Positions 1 to 7,875 of a stretch of 64,000 nucleotides of DNA are shown one piece after another. The stretch's first letter is position 1. Each line of letters begins with the position of its first letter. Position numbers and translations under genes: made by a program. Below the pieces are notes generated by a model, which did not search any database, was not told the DNA's origin, and was given only the letters and a program-made list of their open reading frames with translations. This stretch comes from DASZQY01 sp963843565 (lineage in GTDB: Bacteria; Pseudomonadota; Alphaproteobacteria; Rhizobiales; Kaistiaceae): contig CAWJKY010000003.1 of the NCBI GenBank assembly GCA_963843565.1, positions 496,001 through 560,000 of the forward strand. The letters run 5' to 3'.

Positions 1-1
1 T

Positions 2-664
2 CGCTACGGCGAAGCGGAGCTGGAAGACCTGATCGGCGTGGTCACGGGACTTGCCTGGACGGAAGTCGGCGGCGAGCTGCTGACCATCGAAGCCGTGATG
101 ATGCCCGGCAAGGGCCGCATGACGGTGACGGGCAACCTGCGCGACGTGATGAAGGAGTTGATCTCGGCGGCGGCGTCGTATGCACGCAGCCGGGCCATCG
201 ATTTCGGCATCGAGCCGCCGCTGTTCGACAAGCGTGACATCCACGTGCACGTGCCGGAGGGCGCAACGCCGAAGGACGGTCCCTCGGCGGGCGTGGCCAT
301 GGTCACCTCGATTGTGTCGGTGATGACGGGCATCCCGGTCCGCAAGGACGTGGCGATGACCGGCGAGATCACCCTGCGCGGGCGGGTGCTGCCGATCGGC
401 GGGCTCAAGGAGAAGCTCTTGGCGGCGCTCCGCGGCGGCATCAAGCGGGTCATCATTCCCGAGGACAACGCCAAGGATCTCGCCGAAATTCCGGACAACG
501 TGAAGAGCGGCATGGAGATCATCCCGGTGGCGCGCATGGACGATGTGCTCGCCAACGCGCTCGTCCGGCGGCCCGAGCCGATCGAGTGGGACGAGAGCAA
601 GATGCCGGAGACTCCGGTGGTTCCCGAGGACGACGCGGCGGCCGTTCAGACGACCGCCCACTAG
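2..664 (+). CDS. lon: ATP-dependent Lon protease, C-terminal part (5' end outside window)
   Basis: The reading frame is open from the window edge, so only the last 220 codons are present. They hold the Lon proteolytic domain. The catalytic serine lies in the motif PKDGPSAG (codon near 284) and the partner lysine in GGLKEK (near 413), 43 residues apart as in Lon Ser-Lys dyads. The AAA+ ATPase and substrate-binding N-domain must lie upstream. Lon degrades misfolded and regulatory proteins in the cytoplasm. hupB follows on the same strand, a usual alphaproteobacterial neighbour. The acidic tail after the domain is variable in the family. Confidence 0.97.
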   Translation, partial: RYGEAELEDLIGVVTGLAWTEVGGELLTIEAVMMPGKGRMTVTGNLRDVMKELISAAASYARSRAIDFGIEPPLFDKRDIHVHVPEGATPKDGPSAGVAMVTSIVSVMTGIPVRKDVAMTGEITLRGRVLPIGGLKEKLLAALRGGIKRVIIPEDNAKDLAEIPDNVKSGMEIIPVARMDDVLANALVRRPEPIEWDESKMPETPVVPEDDAAAVQTTAH

Positions 665-710
665 GGAAGCGCCGAATTCTGTCGTAACTATATGAAATTG
701 CTATGCTATC

Positions 711-740
711 GGCGCCCGCCCTCCGGCGGGCGCCGTCGTT
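711..740 (+). terminator. Hairpin terminator after lon
   Basis: A perfect 10-bp GC stem (711-720 with 725-734) closes a CTCC loop and is followed by a short, weakly T-rich tail (GTCGTTTC). It sits 47 bases after the lon stop codon and well before hupB, so it probably ends the lon transcript. The weak T-run makes efficiency uncertain. Confidence 0.65.
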
Positions 741-880
741 TCGGACAAGCTCGCTGACCGATCAAAATCAAGGAATTCCGCCGTTTTTGCTTGCCAGCAC
801 CCGCTTTCCGCAGGAAGGTCCGCCCTGAAGCCGGGGGCGGACGATTCGTCGGCCGGCGCTTTTGGGAAAGGGATTGCTTC

Positions 881-1156
881 ATGAACAAAAACGATCTGAT
901 TGCGGCCGTCGCCGACAAGACGGGCATGTCGAAAGCGGGCGCCGGTCAGGCCGTCGACGCCACGTTCGACGCGATTACCGATGCCCTCAAGATGGGCGAC
1001 GACGTGAAGATCATCGGTTTTGGCAACTTCGCGGTGGCCAAGCGCGCCGCCAGCATGGGCCGCAATCCGCGCACCGGCGAGGCGATCCAGATCGCGGCGT
1101 CGAAGAGCCCGAAGTTCAAGGCCGGCAAGGGCCTCAAGGACGCCGTCAACCAATAG
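881..1156 (+). CDS. hupB: DNA-binding protein HU
   Basis: The 91-residue product begins MNKNDLIAAVADKTG and has the whole HU/IHF fold. It includes the GFGNF segment and the arginine-rich beta arm with GRNPRTGE that inserts into the DNA minor groove. HU dimers bend and compact the nucleoid without sequence specificity. Length is normal for the family. The frame is open further upstream, but the ATG at 881 matches the conserved HU N-terminus. It lies downstream of lon with its own leader and has a strong terminator, so it is probably a monocistronic, highly expressed unit. Confidence 0.97.
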   Translation: MNKNDLIAAVADKTGMSKAGAGQAVDATFDAITDALKMGDDVKIIGFGNFAVAKRAASMGRNPRTGEAIQIAASKSPKFKAGKGLKDAVNQ

Positions 1157-1181
1157 ACGGCTTCCGCGTCTGTTTCGATCG

Positions 1182-1215
1182 GCCCCGCGCCATTCGCGCG
1201 GGGCTCATCATTTTT
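1182..1215 (+). terminator. Rho-independent terminator of hupB
   Basis: A 9-bp stem of GCCCCGCGC (1182-1190) with GCGCGGGGC (1196-1204) and a five-base loop is followed by TCATCATTTTT. Position 26 bases after the hupB stop and the T-run make this a convincing intrinsic terminator. Confidence 0.88.
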
Positions 1216-1304
1216 GGGGGTTGGTTCCCGCAGCCAGGTCGTGGCGCACCGTCTGGCGGCTTGCGCGCTCCCGGCCAACCGCCTAAATCCGCCGCACGCG
1301 CAAA

Positions 1305-1380
1305 GGGCGGTTAGCTCAGCTGGTAGAGCGCCACGTTTACACCGTGGATGTCGGGAGTTCGAGCCTCTCACCGCCCACCA
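1305..1380 (+). tRNA. tRNA-Val (anticodon TAC)
   Basis: The 76-base gene folds into a full cloverleaf. The acceptor GGGCGGT pairs with ACCGCCC, the D-arm contains AGCTCAGCTGGTAGAGC, and the anticodon stem CCACG/CGTGG carries the loop TTTACAC with anticodon TAC. The T-arm has GTTCGAG and the 3' CCA is encoded. It reads GUA (and by wobble GUG) valine codons. It is paired with tRNA-Asp about 100 bases downstream, between hupB and the nuo operon. Confidence 0.97.
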
Positions 1381-1482
1381 CCGGCGCCCGGCGATTCCTC
1401 GACTTGCCGCTTCCTTGACTTGGCACGGGGGCTGCCGTAATCCCGGCGCCGTCCGACGGGCCATTGTGTTCGTCACGCCCGC

Positions 1483-1559
1483 GGGGGCGTAGCTCAGTTG
1501 GTTAGAGTGCCGGCCTGTCACGCCGGAGGTCGCGGGTTCGAGCCCCGTCGCTCCCGCCA
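1483..1559 (+). tRNA. tRNA-Asp (anticodon GTC)
   Basis: The 77-base gene folds normally. The acceptor GGGGGCG pairs with CGCTCCC (one G-T pair), and the D-arm is AGCTCAGTTGGTTAGAGT. The anticodon stem CCGGC/GCCGG holds the loop CTGTCAC with anticodon GTC, and CCA is encoded. It decodes aspartate codons. It follows tRNA-Val in the same orientation and may share its transcript. Confidence 0.97.
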
Positions 1560-1682
1560 GTTTCTCCCAGATCCAGAACGCTGCCGGCCACCGTTGGCAA
1601 GGCGGGCGCTTACTTTATAGTCGCCGGCGATGCGCGGGGACGGATTGCATCTGAGGATCGGCGGCGGGGCGCCGCGATACCC

Positions 1683-2156
1683 ATGAGCGACATTCAGGCA
1701 TGGGGCATGGTGGCGCTGGTCGTCGGGCTGACGCTCGTCGTCCTGTTCGGCATTCCGTGGGCGATCGTCGTCTGGCGCGGCCGGGTGGCCGGCCGGCTGA
1801 CACCGGTCACGGGGACGCTCGACCGGGCGGAGATCGTGCGGGCCGGCGACTTCGCCGATCTCGCGCAGTACTTCGCCGTGCAGGCGCGCTACCACTACGC
1901 CGTCAACGGGCGCACCTACGAGGGCGAACGGACGGCGCTGGAATTCAACCTCTACCGTGGCAATGCCGCCGCCGAAGCGGTTCTGGCCGGGGCGACCGTG
2001 GGGGGGCCCGTCACGGTCTGGTATGACCGCGCCAATCCGAAACGGGCGGTGCTCGACAATTCGCGTCCGACGTCGCAGCTCTTCTTCTTTTCCGGCACGC
2101 TCGCCGGCGTCGTGATCGCGCTCGGCGGCGCGCTCGTCGTTCATGCCGTCACGTGA
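1683..2156 (+). CDS. DUF3592 domain membrane protein
   Basis: The 157-residue protein has a hydrophobic segment at about residues 8-29 and a second at about 133-153, with a soluble domain between them. That domain contains YHYAVNGRTYEGE and VTVWYDRANPKRAVL, features typical of DUF3592 proteins. No biochemical role is established for the family; many members are predicted envelope proteins. It stands between the tRNA genes and nuoA in the same direction, about 230 bases before nuoA, and is probably transcribed separately. Function unknown. Confidence 0.8.
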   Translation: MSDIQAWGMVALVVGLTLVVLFGIPWAIVVWRGRVAGRLTPVTGTLDRAEIVRAGDFADLAQYFAVQARYHYAVNGRTYEGERTALEFNLYRGNAAAEAVLAGATVGGPVTVWYDRANPKRAVLDNSRPTSQLFFFSGTLAGVVIALGGALVVHAVT

Positions 2157-2389
2157 AAGCTGCCGTGCGGCCAATTGCCCGCGGATCCGGCCTTTTGAAC
2201 GGTTTGAGACTTGCGAGGGTGCGGGCTCTCCGGTAAGCCACGAGCACGGTCTCAGCCGTCGGATTCCGCATCTTGCCGCTGTGCAGGCGGTCCTCCAAAA
2301 CGGTTGCAACGCAAGGGTCTTGCCGTCAGGTTGCAGTGCAGCAGGTTATGGTTGCGCGGGCTCTGGCGGGCGAAGGTTCTGAGGACGAT
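2157..2389 (+). promoter_or_regulatory. nuoA: Leader/promoter region of the nuo operon (no defined box)
   Basis: This 233-base non-coding stretch separates the DUF3592 gene from the first complex I gene and must hold the operon promoter. I looked for a -35/-10 pair and for palindromic operators and found none I would defend. The second half contains repeated TTGCA-type words (near 2300-2340), but their spacing to AT-rich hexamers is wrong for a standard sigma-70 site. Confidence 0.3.
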
Positions 2390-2755
2390 ATGGAAGCCTT
2401 GTTGAGCGCCTATCTGCCGCTGGTCGTCTTCATGGGCGTGGCGGCGCTGATCGGCCTGGCGCTGCTGGTGGCGCCGTTCATCATCGCCATCAAGGATCCG
2501 GACCCGGAGAAGCTGTCGGCCTACGAATGCGGCTTCGACGCCTTCGACGACGCCCGCATGCAGTTCGACGTGCGCTTCTATCTGGTCTCGATCCTGTTCA
2601 TCATCTTCGACCTCGAGGTCGCCTTCCTGTTTCCGTGGGCGGTTTCCTTCGGCAAGCTCGGCTGGCTGGGCTTCTGGTCGATGACCGTCTTCCTGGCGGT
2701 GCTCACCATCGGATTCATCTACGAATGGCGGAAAGGGGCCCTCGAATGGGATTGA
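2390..2755 (+). CDS. nuoA: NADH-quinone oxidoreductase subunit A
   Basis: The 121-residue product has three transmembrane helices and the motif YECGFD at residues 44-49, on the conserved loop near the quinone cavity. The ATG at 2390 gives the normal family length. The frame is open further upstream, but that extension is neither hydrophobic nor conserved. NuoA is part of the membrane arm of respiratory complex I, which passes electrons from NADH to quinone while pumping protons. It is the first gene of the nuo operon. Its last codons overlap the start of nuoB by 10 bases, indicating translational coupling. Confidence 0.96.
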   Translation: MEALLSAYLPLVVFMGVAALIGLALLVAPFIIAIKDPDPEKLSAYECGFDAFDDARMQFDVRFYLVSILFIIFDLEVAFLFPWAVSFGKLGWLGFWSMTVFLAVLTIGFIYEWRKGALEWD

Positions 2756-3315
2756 CCGCCACGCCGGGTCAGGCGCCATCGTCCGGCCTTGCCACGCCCG
2801 ACAGGACCATCAAGCGTCCCGACAATTCCTTCTTCCTCGAGGTCAACAACGAGCTTGCCGACAAGGGCTTCCTCGTCACGGCCACCGACGACCTGATCAA
2901 CTGGGCGCGCACCGGCTCGCTCATGTGGATGACGTTCGGTCTGGCGTGCTGCGCAGTCGAGATGATGCAGATGTCGATGCCGCGCTACGACGCGGAACGC
3001 TTCGGTTTCGCGCCGCGCGCTTCGCCGCGCCAGTCGGACGTGATGATCGTGGCCGGCACGCTGACCAACAAGATGGCCCCGGCGCTGCGCAAGGTCTACG
3101 ACCAGATGCCGGCGCCGCGCTATGTCATTTCGATGGGGTCGTGCGCCAACGGCGGCGGCTACTACCACTATTCGTATTCGGTGGTGCGCGGCTGCGACAG
3201 GATCGTGCCCGTCGACATCTACGTCCCAGGCTGTCCTCCGACGGCCGAGGCGCTGCTCTACGGCGTGCTGCTTCTTCAGAAGAAGATCCGGCGCACGGGA
3301 ACGATTGAACGCTAG
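2746..3315 (+). CDS. nuoB: NADH-quinone oxidoreductase subunit B
   Basis: The 189-residue protein carries the ligands of the terminal [4Fe-4S] cluster N2: the vicinal cysteines in GLACCAVE, the cysteine in GSCANGG and the cysteine in PGCPP. N2 hands electrons to quinone at the junction of the peripheral and membrane arms. The ATG at 2746, inside the end of nuoA, starts a product of normal family length. The next gene starts on the last base of its stop codon. Confidence 0.97.
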   Translation: MGLTATPGQAPSSGLATPDRTIKRPDNSFFLEVNNELADKGFLVTATDDLINWARTGSLMWMTFGLACCAVEMMQMSMPRYDAERFGFAPRASPRQSDVMIVAGTLTNKMAPALRKVYDQMPAPRYVISMGSCANGGGYYHYSYSVVRGCDRIVPVDIYVPGCPPTAEALLYGVLLLQKKIRRTGTIER

Positions 3316-3944
3316 TGACGGGCGAAGGGGTCGCCAACTTGGAAGAAGCCCTGAACGAGCTTGGCGCCACGATCGCCGCTGACCGCGGCGCCACGGTGAG
3401 CGCGTGGCACGTCGCCAACGGCGAGCTGACGATGACGATCGCCGCCGACGCCATCGTTGCGACCATGGCGTTCCTTCGCGACGATCCGAAGCTCGCCTTC
3501 GTCAGCTTCACCGATCTTTGCGGGGTCGACTGGCCGGCGCGCGAAAAGCGCTTCGACGTCGTCTATCACCTGCTGTCGCCGACGCGGAACCAGCGCATTC
3601 GCCTCAAGGTGATGACCGACGAGGAGACGCCGGTACCGTCGATCACCGACGTGTTTCCGGGCGCCGAGTGGTTCGAGCGCGAGGCTTACGATTTCTACGG
3701 CATCGTGTTCACCGGGCATCCGGACCTGCGCCGCATCCTCACTGACTACGGGTTCGAGGGCCATCCGCTGCGCAAGGACTTCCCGCTGACCGGCTTCGTC
3801 GAGGTGCGCTACGACGACGAGCGCAAGCGGGTGGTCTACGAACCGGTGCGGCTTGCGCAGCAATTCCGCGATTTCGATTTCCTGTCTCCGTGGGAAGGCA
3901 CCGACTACGTGCTGCCCGGCGACGAGAAGGCAAAAGAGCAGTAG
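3315..3944 (+). CDS. nuoC: NADH-quinone oxidoreductase subunit C
   Basis: The 209-residue soluble subunit of the connecting module shows the family signature WFEREAYDFYGIVF and the downstream segment HPLRKDFPLTG. Translation starts at a GTG whose first base is the last base of the nuoB TAG, so the two are coupled. A TTG 25 bases downstream is a weaker alternative. NuoC and NuoD are separate genes here, unlike the fused nuoCD of enterobacteria. Confidence 0.96.
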   Translation: MTGEGVANLEEALNELGATIAADRGATVSAWHVANGELTMTIAADAIVATMAFLRDDPKLAFVSFTDLCGVDWPAREKRFDVVYHLLSPTRNQRIRLKVMTDEETPVPSITDVFPGAEWFEREAYDFYGIVFTGHPDLRRILTDYGFEGHPLRKDFPLTGFVEVRYDDERKRVVYEPVRLAQQFRDFDFLSPWEGTDYVLPGDEKAKEQ

Positions 3945-3946
3945 CC

Positions 3947-5137
3947 GTGCCAGAAGCCGAGATTCGCACCTTCAACATCAACTTCGGGCCGCAGCATCCC
4001 GCAGCCCACGGGGTGCTGCGCCTGGTTCTCGAGCTGAACGGCGAGATCGTCGATCGGGTCGATCCGCACATCGGCCTGCTCCACCGCGGCACCGAGAAGC
4101 TCATCGAGCACAAGACCTACCTGCAGGCGGTGCCGTATTTCGACCGACTCGACTACGTCGCGCCGATGAATCAGGAGCATGCCTTCGCGCTGGCGGTCGA
4201 GAAGCTGCTCGGCATCACGGTGCCGCGCCGCGGCCAGCTGATCCGCGTGCTCTATTGCGAAATTGGGCGAATTCTCAATCACCTCCTCAACGTCACCACG
4301 CACGCGCTCGACGTTGGCGCGCTGACGCCGCCGCTGTGGGGCTTTGAGGAACGCGAGAAGCTGATGGTCTTCTACGAGCGCGCCTCGGGGAGCCGCATGC
4401 ACGCCGCCTATTTCAGGCCGGGCGGCGTTCACCAGGACCTGCCGCAGGCGCTGATCGACGATATCGAGGCGTTCTGCGACCCGTTCCTCAAGACCGTGGA
4501 CGACATCGACGAACTTCTGACCGGCAACCGCATCTTCAAGCAGCGCAACGTCGACATCGGCGTCGTCACTCTCGACGAGGCCTGGAAGCGCGGCTTCTCG
4601 GGGGTGATGGTACGGGGCTCCGGCGCCGCCTGGGACCTGCGCAAGGCACAGCCCTACGAATGTTATGCCGAGATGGATTTCGACATTCCGATCGGCAAGA
4701 ACGGCGACTGCTACGACCGGTATCTGATCCGCATGGAGGAGATGCGTCAGGCGGTGCGGATCATGAAGCAGTGCATCGCCCTCTTGAACCGCGCCGACGG
4801 CAAGGGCCCGGTGTCATCACTCGACGGCAAGGTGGTGCCGCCCAAGCGGGGCGAGATGAAGCGCTCGATGGAAGCGCTCATCCACCACTTCAAGCTCTAT
4901 ACCGAGGGCTACCACGTGCCGGCCGGCGAGGTTTACGCGGCGGTCGAGGCGCCGAAGGGCGAATTCGGCGTCTATCTCGTCGCCGACGGCACCAACAAGC
5001 CGTACCGCTGCAAGATCAAGGCGCCAGGTTTTGCGCATCTGGGCGCAATGGACTACGTCACCCGCGGCCACATGCTGGCCGACGTCACCGCCGTGCTGGC
5101 ATCGCTCGACATCGTCTTTGGGGAGGTTGATCGTTGA
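3947..5137 (+). CDS. nuoD: NADH-quinone oxidoreductase subunit D
   Basis: The 396-residue protein begins with a GTG two bases after nuoC and shows FNINFGPQHPAAHG, the loop that shapes the quinone head-group site, followed by GLLHRGTEKL. It belongs to the 49-kDa subunit family, related to [NiFe]-hydrogenase large subunits, and forms the quinone cavity with NuoB. It ends MDYVTRGHMLADVTAVLASLD, then IVFGEVDR, the usual C-terminus. The stop codon overlaps the TTG start of the following secreted-protein gene by four bases. Confidence 0.97.
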   Translation: MPEAEIRTFNINFGPQHPAAHGVLRLVLELNGEIVDRVDPHIGLLHRGTEKLIEHKTYLQAVPYFDRLDYVAPMNQEHAFALAVEKLLGITVPRRGQLIRVLYCEIGRILNHLLNVTTHALDVGALTPPLWGFEEREKLMVFYERASGSRMHAAYFRPGGVHQDLPQALIDDIEAFCDPFLKTVDDIDELLTGNRIFKQRNVDIGVVTLDEAWKRGFSGVMVRGSGAAWDLRKAQPYECYAEMDFDIPIGKNGDCYDRYLIRMEEMRQAVRIMKQCIALLNRADGKGPVSSLDGKVVPPKRGEMKRSMEALIHHFKLYTEGYHVPAGEVYAAVEAPKGEFGVYLVADGTNKPYRCKIKAPGFAHLGAMDYVTRGHMLADVTAVLASLDIVFGEVDR

Positions 5138-5571
5138 AAAGCAAATGGCAGATTCTGGCCGCGCTCGCCGGCGCGATCCTGTTCGCTGCGTCGGCATCCG
5201 CCGACGATCGTCAGACCGGCGGCGGCGGCTCGCTGCGTGGCGCCGCCGACCATGAGACATCGGGGGGCGGGGCCTCGTCGGACACGGGCGGTGGCGCCTC
5301 ATCCAACTCCTCGTCGTCTTCGTCGTCTACCTCGTCCGACAGCGGCGCGCGCCAGCTGAAGGACTTGCTGGAGGAGGGCTTCGAGATCAAGTCGGTCAAC
5401 GTCATCCCGGCCGATATTGTCAAGGCGGGCGGTGCGACGAGCGCGGTCGATGCAGTGATGATCGTCATCGAGCGCGGACCCGATCTCGCCAACTGCTACG
5501 TCACATTCAGTGGTTTCGTCGACGGCTCCTACTACAATGGGACCGTGCCGATCTGCACAATACTCAAGTGA
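5134..5571 (+). CDS. Secreted small protein inside the nuo operon, paralogue 1
   Basis: The 145-residue product starts at a TTG that overlaps the nuoD stop. It has a signal peptide (hydrophobic residues 6-19, likely cleavage after ASA at 23). Residues 28-70 are a Gly/Ser-rich low-complexity linker with a long serine run. The C-terminal domain contains LLEEGFEIKS (78-87), VIERG (111-115) and two cysteines (121, 141). The next gene has the same pattern, so the two are paralogues: L-x2-[DE]-G-[FW]-[EQ]-[IM]-K, then [VI]-I-[EQ]-R-G-x4-A-x-C-x-V, spacing approximate, and a final cysteine. Export with a cysteine pair suggests a periplasmic disulphide. I do not recognise a named family. It is not a known complex I subunit. 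Confidence 0.85.
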   Translation: MKSKWQILAALAGAILFAASASADDRQTGGGGSLRGAADHETSGGGASSDTGGGASSNSSSSSSSTSSDSGARQLKDLLEEGFEIKSVNVIPADIVKAGGATSAVDAVMIVIERGPDLANCYVTFSGFVDGSYYNGTVPICTILK

Positions 5572-5596
5572 ACCTGGAGACACGGGAGGTAATTGA

Positions 5597-5875
5597 ATGA
5601 AACCGATCGCCCTATCGCTCTTGGCTCTGTTCGCCGTGAGCACCGTACCCGCCTTTGCCGATGACACCATGTACCTCGACACCGCCCTCAAGGACGGTTG
5701 GCAGATGAAGGGCCAGAGTTCGGTGACCTTCCATCGCGAAGTGGACCACGTCGATTCCCAGTTTTCGCGCACTGAAGTGATTATCCAGAGGGGCAAGCAG
5801 TTCGCGCTCTGCGCCGTCGAGACGAACCTCGAAAAGAACCTCGCCTCCGAAAGACCCTGCGCCACCTTCGACTAA
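5597..5875 (+). CDS. Secreted small protein inside the nuo operon, paralogue 2
   Basis: This 92-residue protein has a clean signal peptide (MKPIALSLLALFAVS, likely cleavage after AFA at 21) and a mature domain of about 70 residues. It shares with the preceding gene ALKDGWQMKG (30-39), VIIQRG (61-66) and two cysteines (72, 88), but lacks the serine-rich linker. A GGAGG-type ribosome site precedes the ATG. It lies 25 bases after its paralogue and 13 before nuoE, so it is transcribed with complex I. Function unknown. A periplasmic role linked to the respiratory chain is inference from position only. Confidence 0.85.
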   Translation: MKPIALSLLALFAVSTVPAFADDTMYLDTALKDGWQMKGQSSVTFHREVDHVDSQFSRTEVIIQRGKQFALCAVETNLEKNLASERPCATFD

Positions 5876-5888
5876 GGCCCGCATCCGC

Positions 5889-6536
5889 ATGTCCGTCCGT
5901 CGCCTCGCCGAACACCAGCCGGAGAGCTTCGCCTTCAGCGAAGCGAATCTGGCGTGGGCGAAGAAGGAGATCGCCAAATACCCCGAAGGTCGGCAGGCCT
6001 CGGCGGTGATCTCGCTTCTGTGGCGGGCGCAGGAGCAGGAAGGGTGGGTTTCCGAACCGGCGGTGCGCGCCGTGGCCGAGATGCTCGGCATGGCGCGCAT
6101 CCGGGTTCTGGAGATCGCGACCTTCTACACGATGTTCAATCTGGAGCCGGTGGGCGCCAAGGCACACGTGCAGGTGTGCGGCACGACGCCATGCTGGCTG
6201 CGCGGTGCCGACGAACTCAAGGACGTCTGCCGCCACCGCATCAACCGCGAGCCGTTCCACCTGTCCGCCGACGGTGCCTTCTCGTGGGAGGAGGTCGAGT
6301 GCCTCGGCGCCTGCGTCAACGCTCCGCTTGTGCAGATTGGCGCCGACACCTACGAGGACCTGACACCGGCGACCTTCAACCGCCTCCTCGACGATATCGC
6401 GGCCGGCAAGCCGACCAAACCCGGCCCGCAGATCGACCGGCAGTTTGCCGCGCCGGTCGGCGGACCGACTACCCTCACCGAAGACCCGACCAAGCGCGCG
6501 CTGCGCGTGGACCCGCCCGAAGAGCGCAAGGGCTAG
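5889..6536 (+). CDS. nuoE: NADH-quinone oxidoreductase subunit E
   Basis: The 215-residue protein has a thioredoxin-like fold with the four cysteines that bind the [2Fe-2S] cluster N1a: two in VQVCGTTPC and two in VECLGACVNAP. It is part of the NADH-oxidising module together with NuoF and NuoG. The C-terminal extension rich in Pro, Thr and Arg after about residue 165 is common in alphaproteobacterial NuoE. The ATG at 5889 follows the small secreted gene closely and matches the normal N-terminus. Confidence 0.96.
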   Translation: MSVRRLAEHQPESFAFSEANLAWAKKEIAKYPEGRQASAVISLLWRAQEQEGWVSEPAVRAVAEMLGMARIRVLEIATFYTMFNLEPVGAKAHVQVCGTTPCWLRGADELKDVCRHRINREPFHLSADGAFSWEEVECLGACVNAPLVQIGADTYEDLTPATFNRLLDDIAAGKPTKPGPQIDRQFAAPVGGPTTLTEDPTKRALRVDPPEERKG

Positions 6537-6563
6537 GCAATAGAAGTACGCAACTCAACAGAT

Positions 6564-7871
6564 ATGCTCGCCGACCAGGACCGCATCTTCACCAATCTCT
6601 ATGGCCTCCACGACTGGGGGCTGAAGGGCGCTATGGCGCGCGGCGCCTGGGATGGCACAAAGGCGATCCTTGAAAAGGGCCGCGACGGAATCATCAACGA
6701 GATGAAGGCGTCGGGCCTGCGCGGTCGCGGTGGCGCCGGGTTCCCGACCGGCCTCAAGTGGTCGTTCATGCCCAAGGAGATCGGCGACCGGCCGCACTAC
6801 CTGGTCGTCAACGCCGACGAATCCGAGCCGGGCACGTGCAAGGACCGCGACATCCTGCGCCACGACCCGCACCTGCTGGTGGAGGGGTGCCTGGTCGCCG
6901 GGTTCGCCATGGGCGCCCACACGGCAATCGTCTACGTGCGCGGCGAATTCATCCGCGAGCGCGAGCACCTTCAGGCGGCGGTCGATCAGGCGCGTGAGGC
7001 GGGGCTGATCGGGCCCAACAACAAGAACGGTTGGGATTTCGAGATCATCGTCCACCACGGCGCCGGCGCCTACATCTGCGGCGAGGAAACCGGACTGCTC
7101 GAGTCGCTCGAGGGCAAGAAGGGCATGCCCCGGCTGAAGCCACCGTTTCCGGCGGCGGTTGGTGTCTACGGCTGCCCGACGACGGTCAACAACGTCGAGT
7201 CGATCGCGGTCGCACCGACGATCCTGCGGCGTGGCGCGGCCTGGTTCTCGGGCTTCGGCAACCCCAACAACGTCGGCACGAAGCTGTTCTGCATCTCTGG
7301 CCACGTCGAGCGCCCGTGCACGGTCGAGGAGACCATGGGGATCACGCTCCGCGAGCTGATCGAGACGCACGCCGGCGGGGTGCGCGGCGGCTGGGACAAT
7401 CTGCTGGCGGTGATCCCGGGGGGAGCGTCGGTGCGCTGCCTGCCGGCTTCGCTCTGCGACGACCTGGTGATGGACTTCGATTCGCTGATGAAGCTCCGGT
7501 CGGGGCTCGGCACGGCGGCGGTCATCGTCATGGACAAGTCGACCGACATCGTGAAAGCGATCGCGCGCCTGTCGTACTTTTACAAGCACGAGAGCTGCGG
7601 CCAGTGCACCCCGTGCCGCGAAGGCACGGGCTGGATGTGGCGGGTGCTCGAGCGCATGGTAGAGGGACGCGCCGAGAAGCGCGAGATCGACCAGCTGCTC
7701 CAGGTGACGACCCAGATCGAAGGCCACACCATCTGTGCGCTCGGCGACGCGGCGGCGTGGCCGGTGCAGGGTCTGATCACGCACTTCCGTGGCGAGATCG
7801 AACGCCGCATCGACGCCTATCAAGCGGCGAATGGCGGACCGGCCGCGGCCATGGTCGAGGCGGCGGAGTAG
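6564..7871 (+). CDS. nuoF: NADH-quinone oxidoreductase subunit F
   Basis: The 435-residue subunit holds the NADH and FMN sites. Visible motifs are GLRGRGGAGFPTG (glycine-rich NADH/FMN loop), NADESEPGTCKDR, GAGAYICGEETGL, and the N3 [4Fe-4S] ligands ESCGQCTPCREGT with a fourth cysteine in HTICALGDAA. It accepts hydride from NADH and passes electrons to the cluster chain. The gene begins 27 bases after nuoE and ends four bases before the DUF3291 gene, so the operon is continuous. Confidence 0.97.
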   Translation: MLADQDRIFTNLYGLHDWGLKGAMARGAWDGTKAILEKGRDGIINEMKASGLRGRGGAGFPTGLKWSFMPKEIGDRPHYLVVNADESEPGTCKDRDILRHDPHLLVEGCLVAGFAMGAHTAIVYVRGEFIREREHLQAAVDQAREAGLIGPNNKNGWDFEIIVHHGAGAYICGEETGLLESLEGKKGMPRLKPPFPAAVGVYGCPTTVNNVESIAVAPTILRRGAAWFSGFGNPNNVGTKLFCISGHVERPCTVEETMGITLRELIETHAGGVRGGWDNLLAVIPGGASVRCLPASLCDDLVMDFDSLMKLRSGLGTAAVIVMDKSTDIVKAIARLSYFYKHESCGQCTPCREGTGWMWRVLERMVEGRAEKREIDQLLQVTTQIEGHTICALGDAAAWPVQGLITHFRGEIERRIDAYQAANGGPAAAMVEAAE

Positions 7872-7875
7872 GCGC

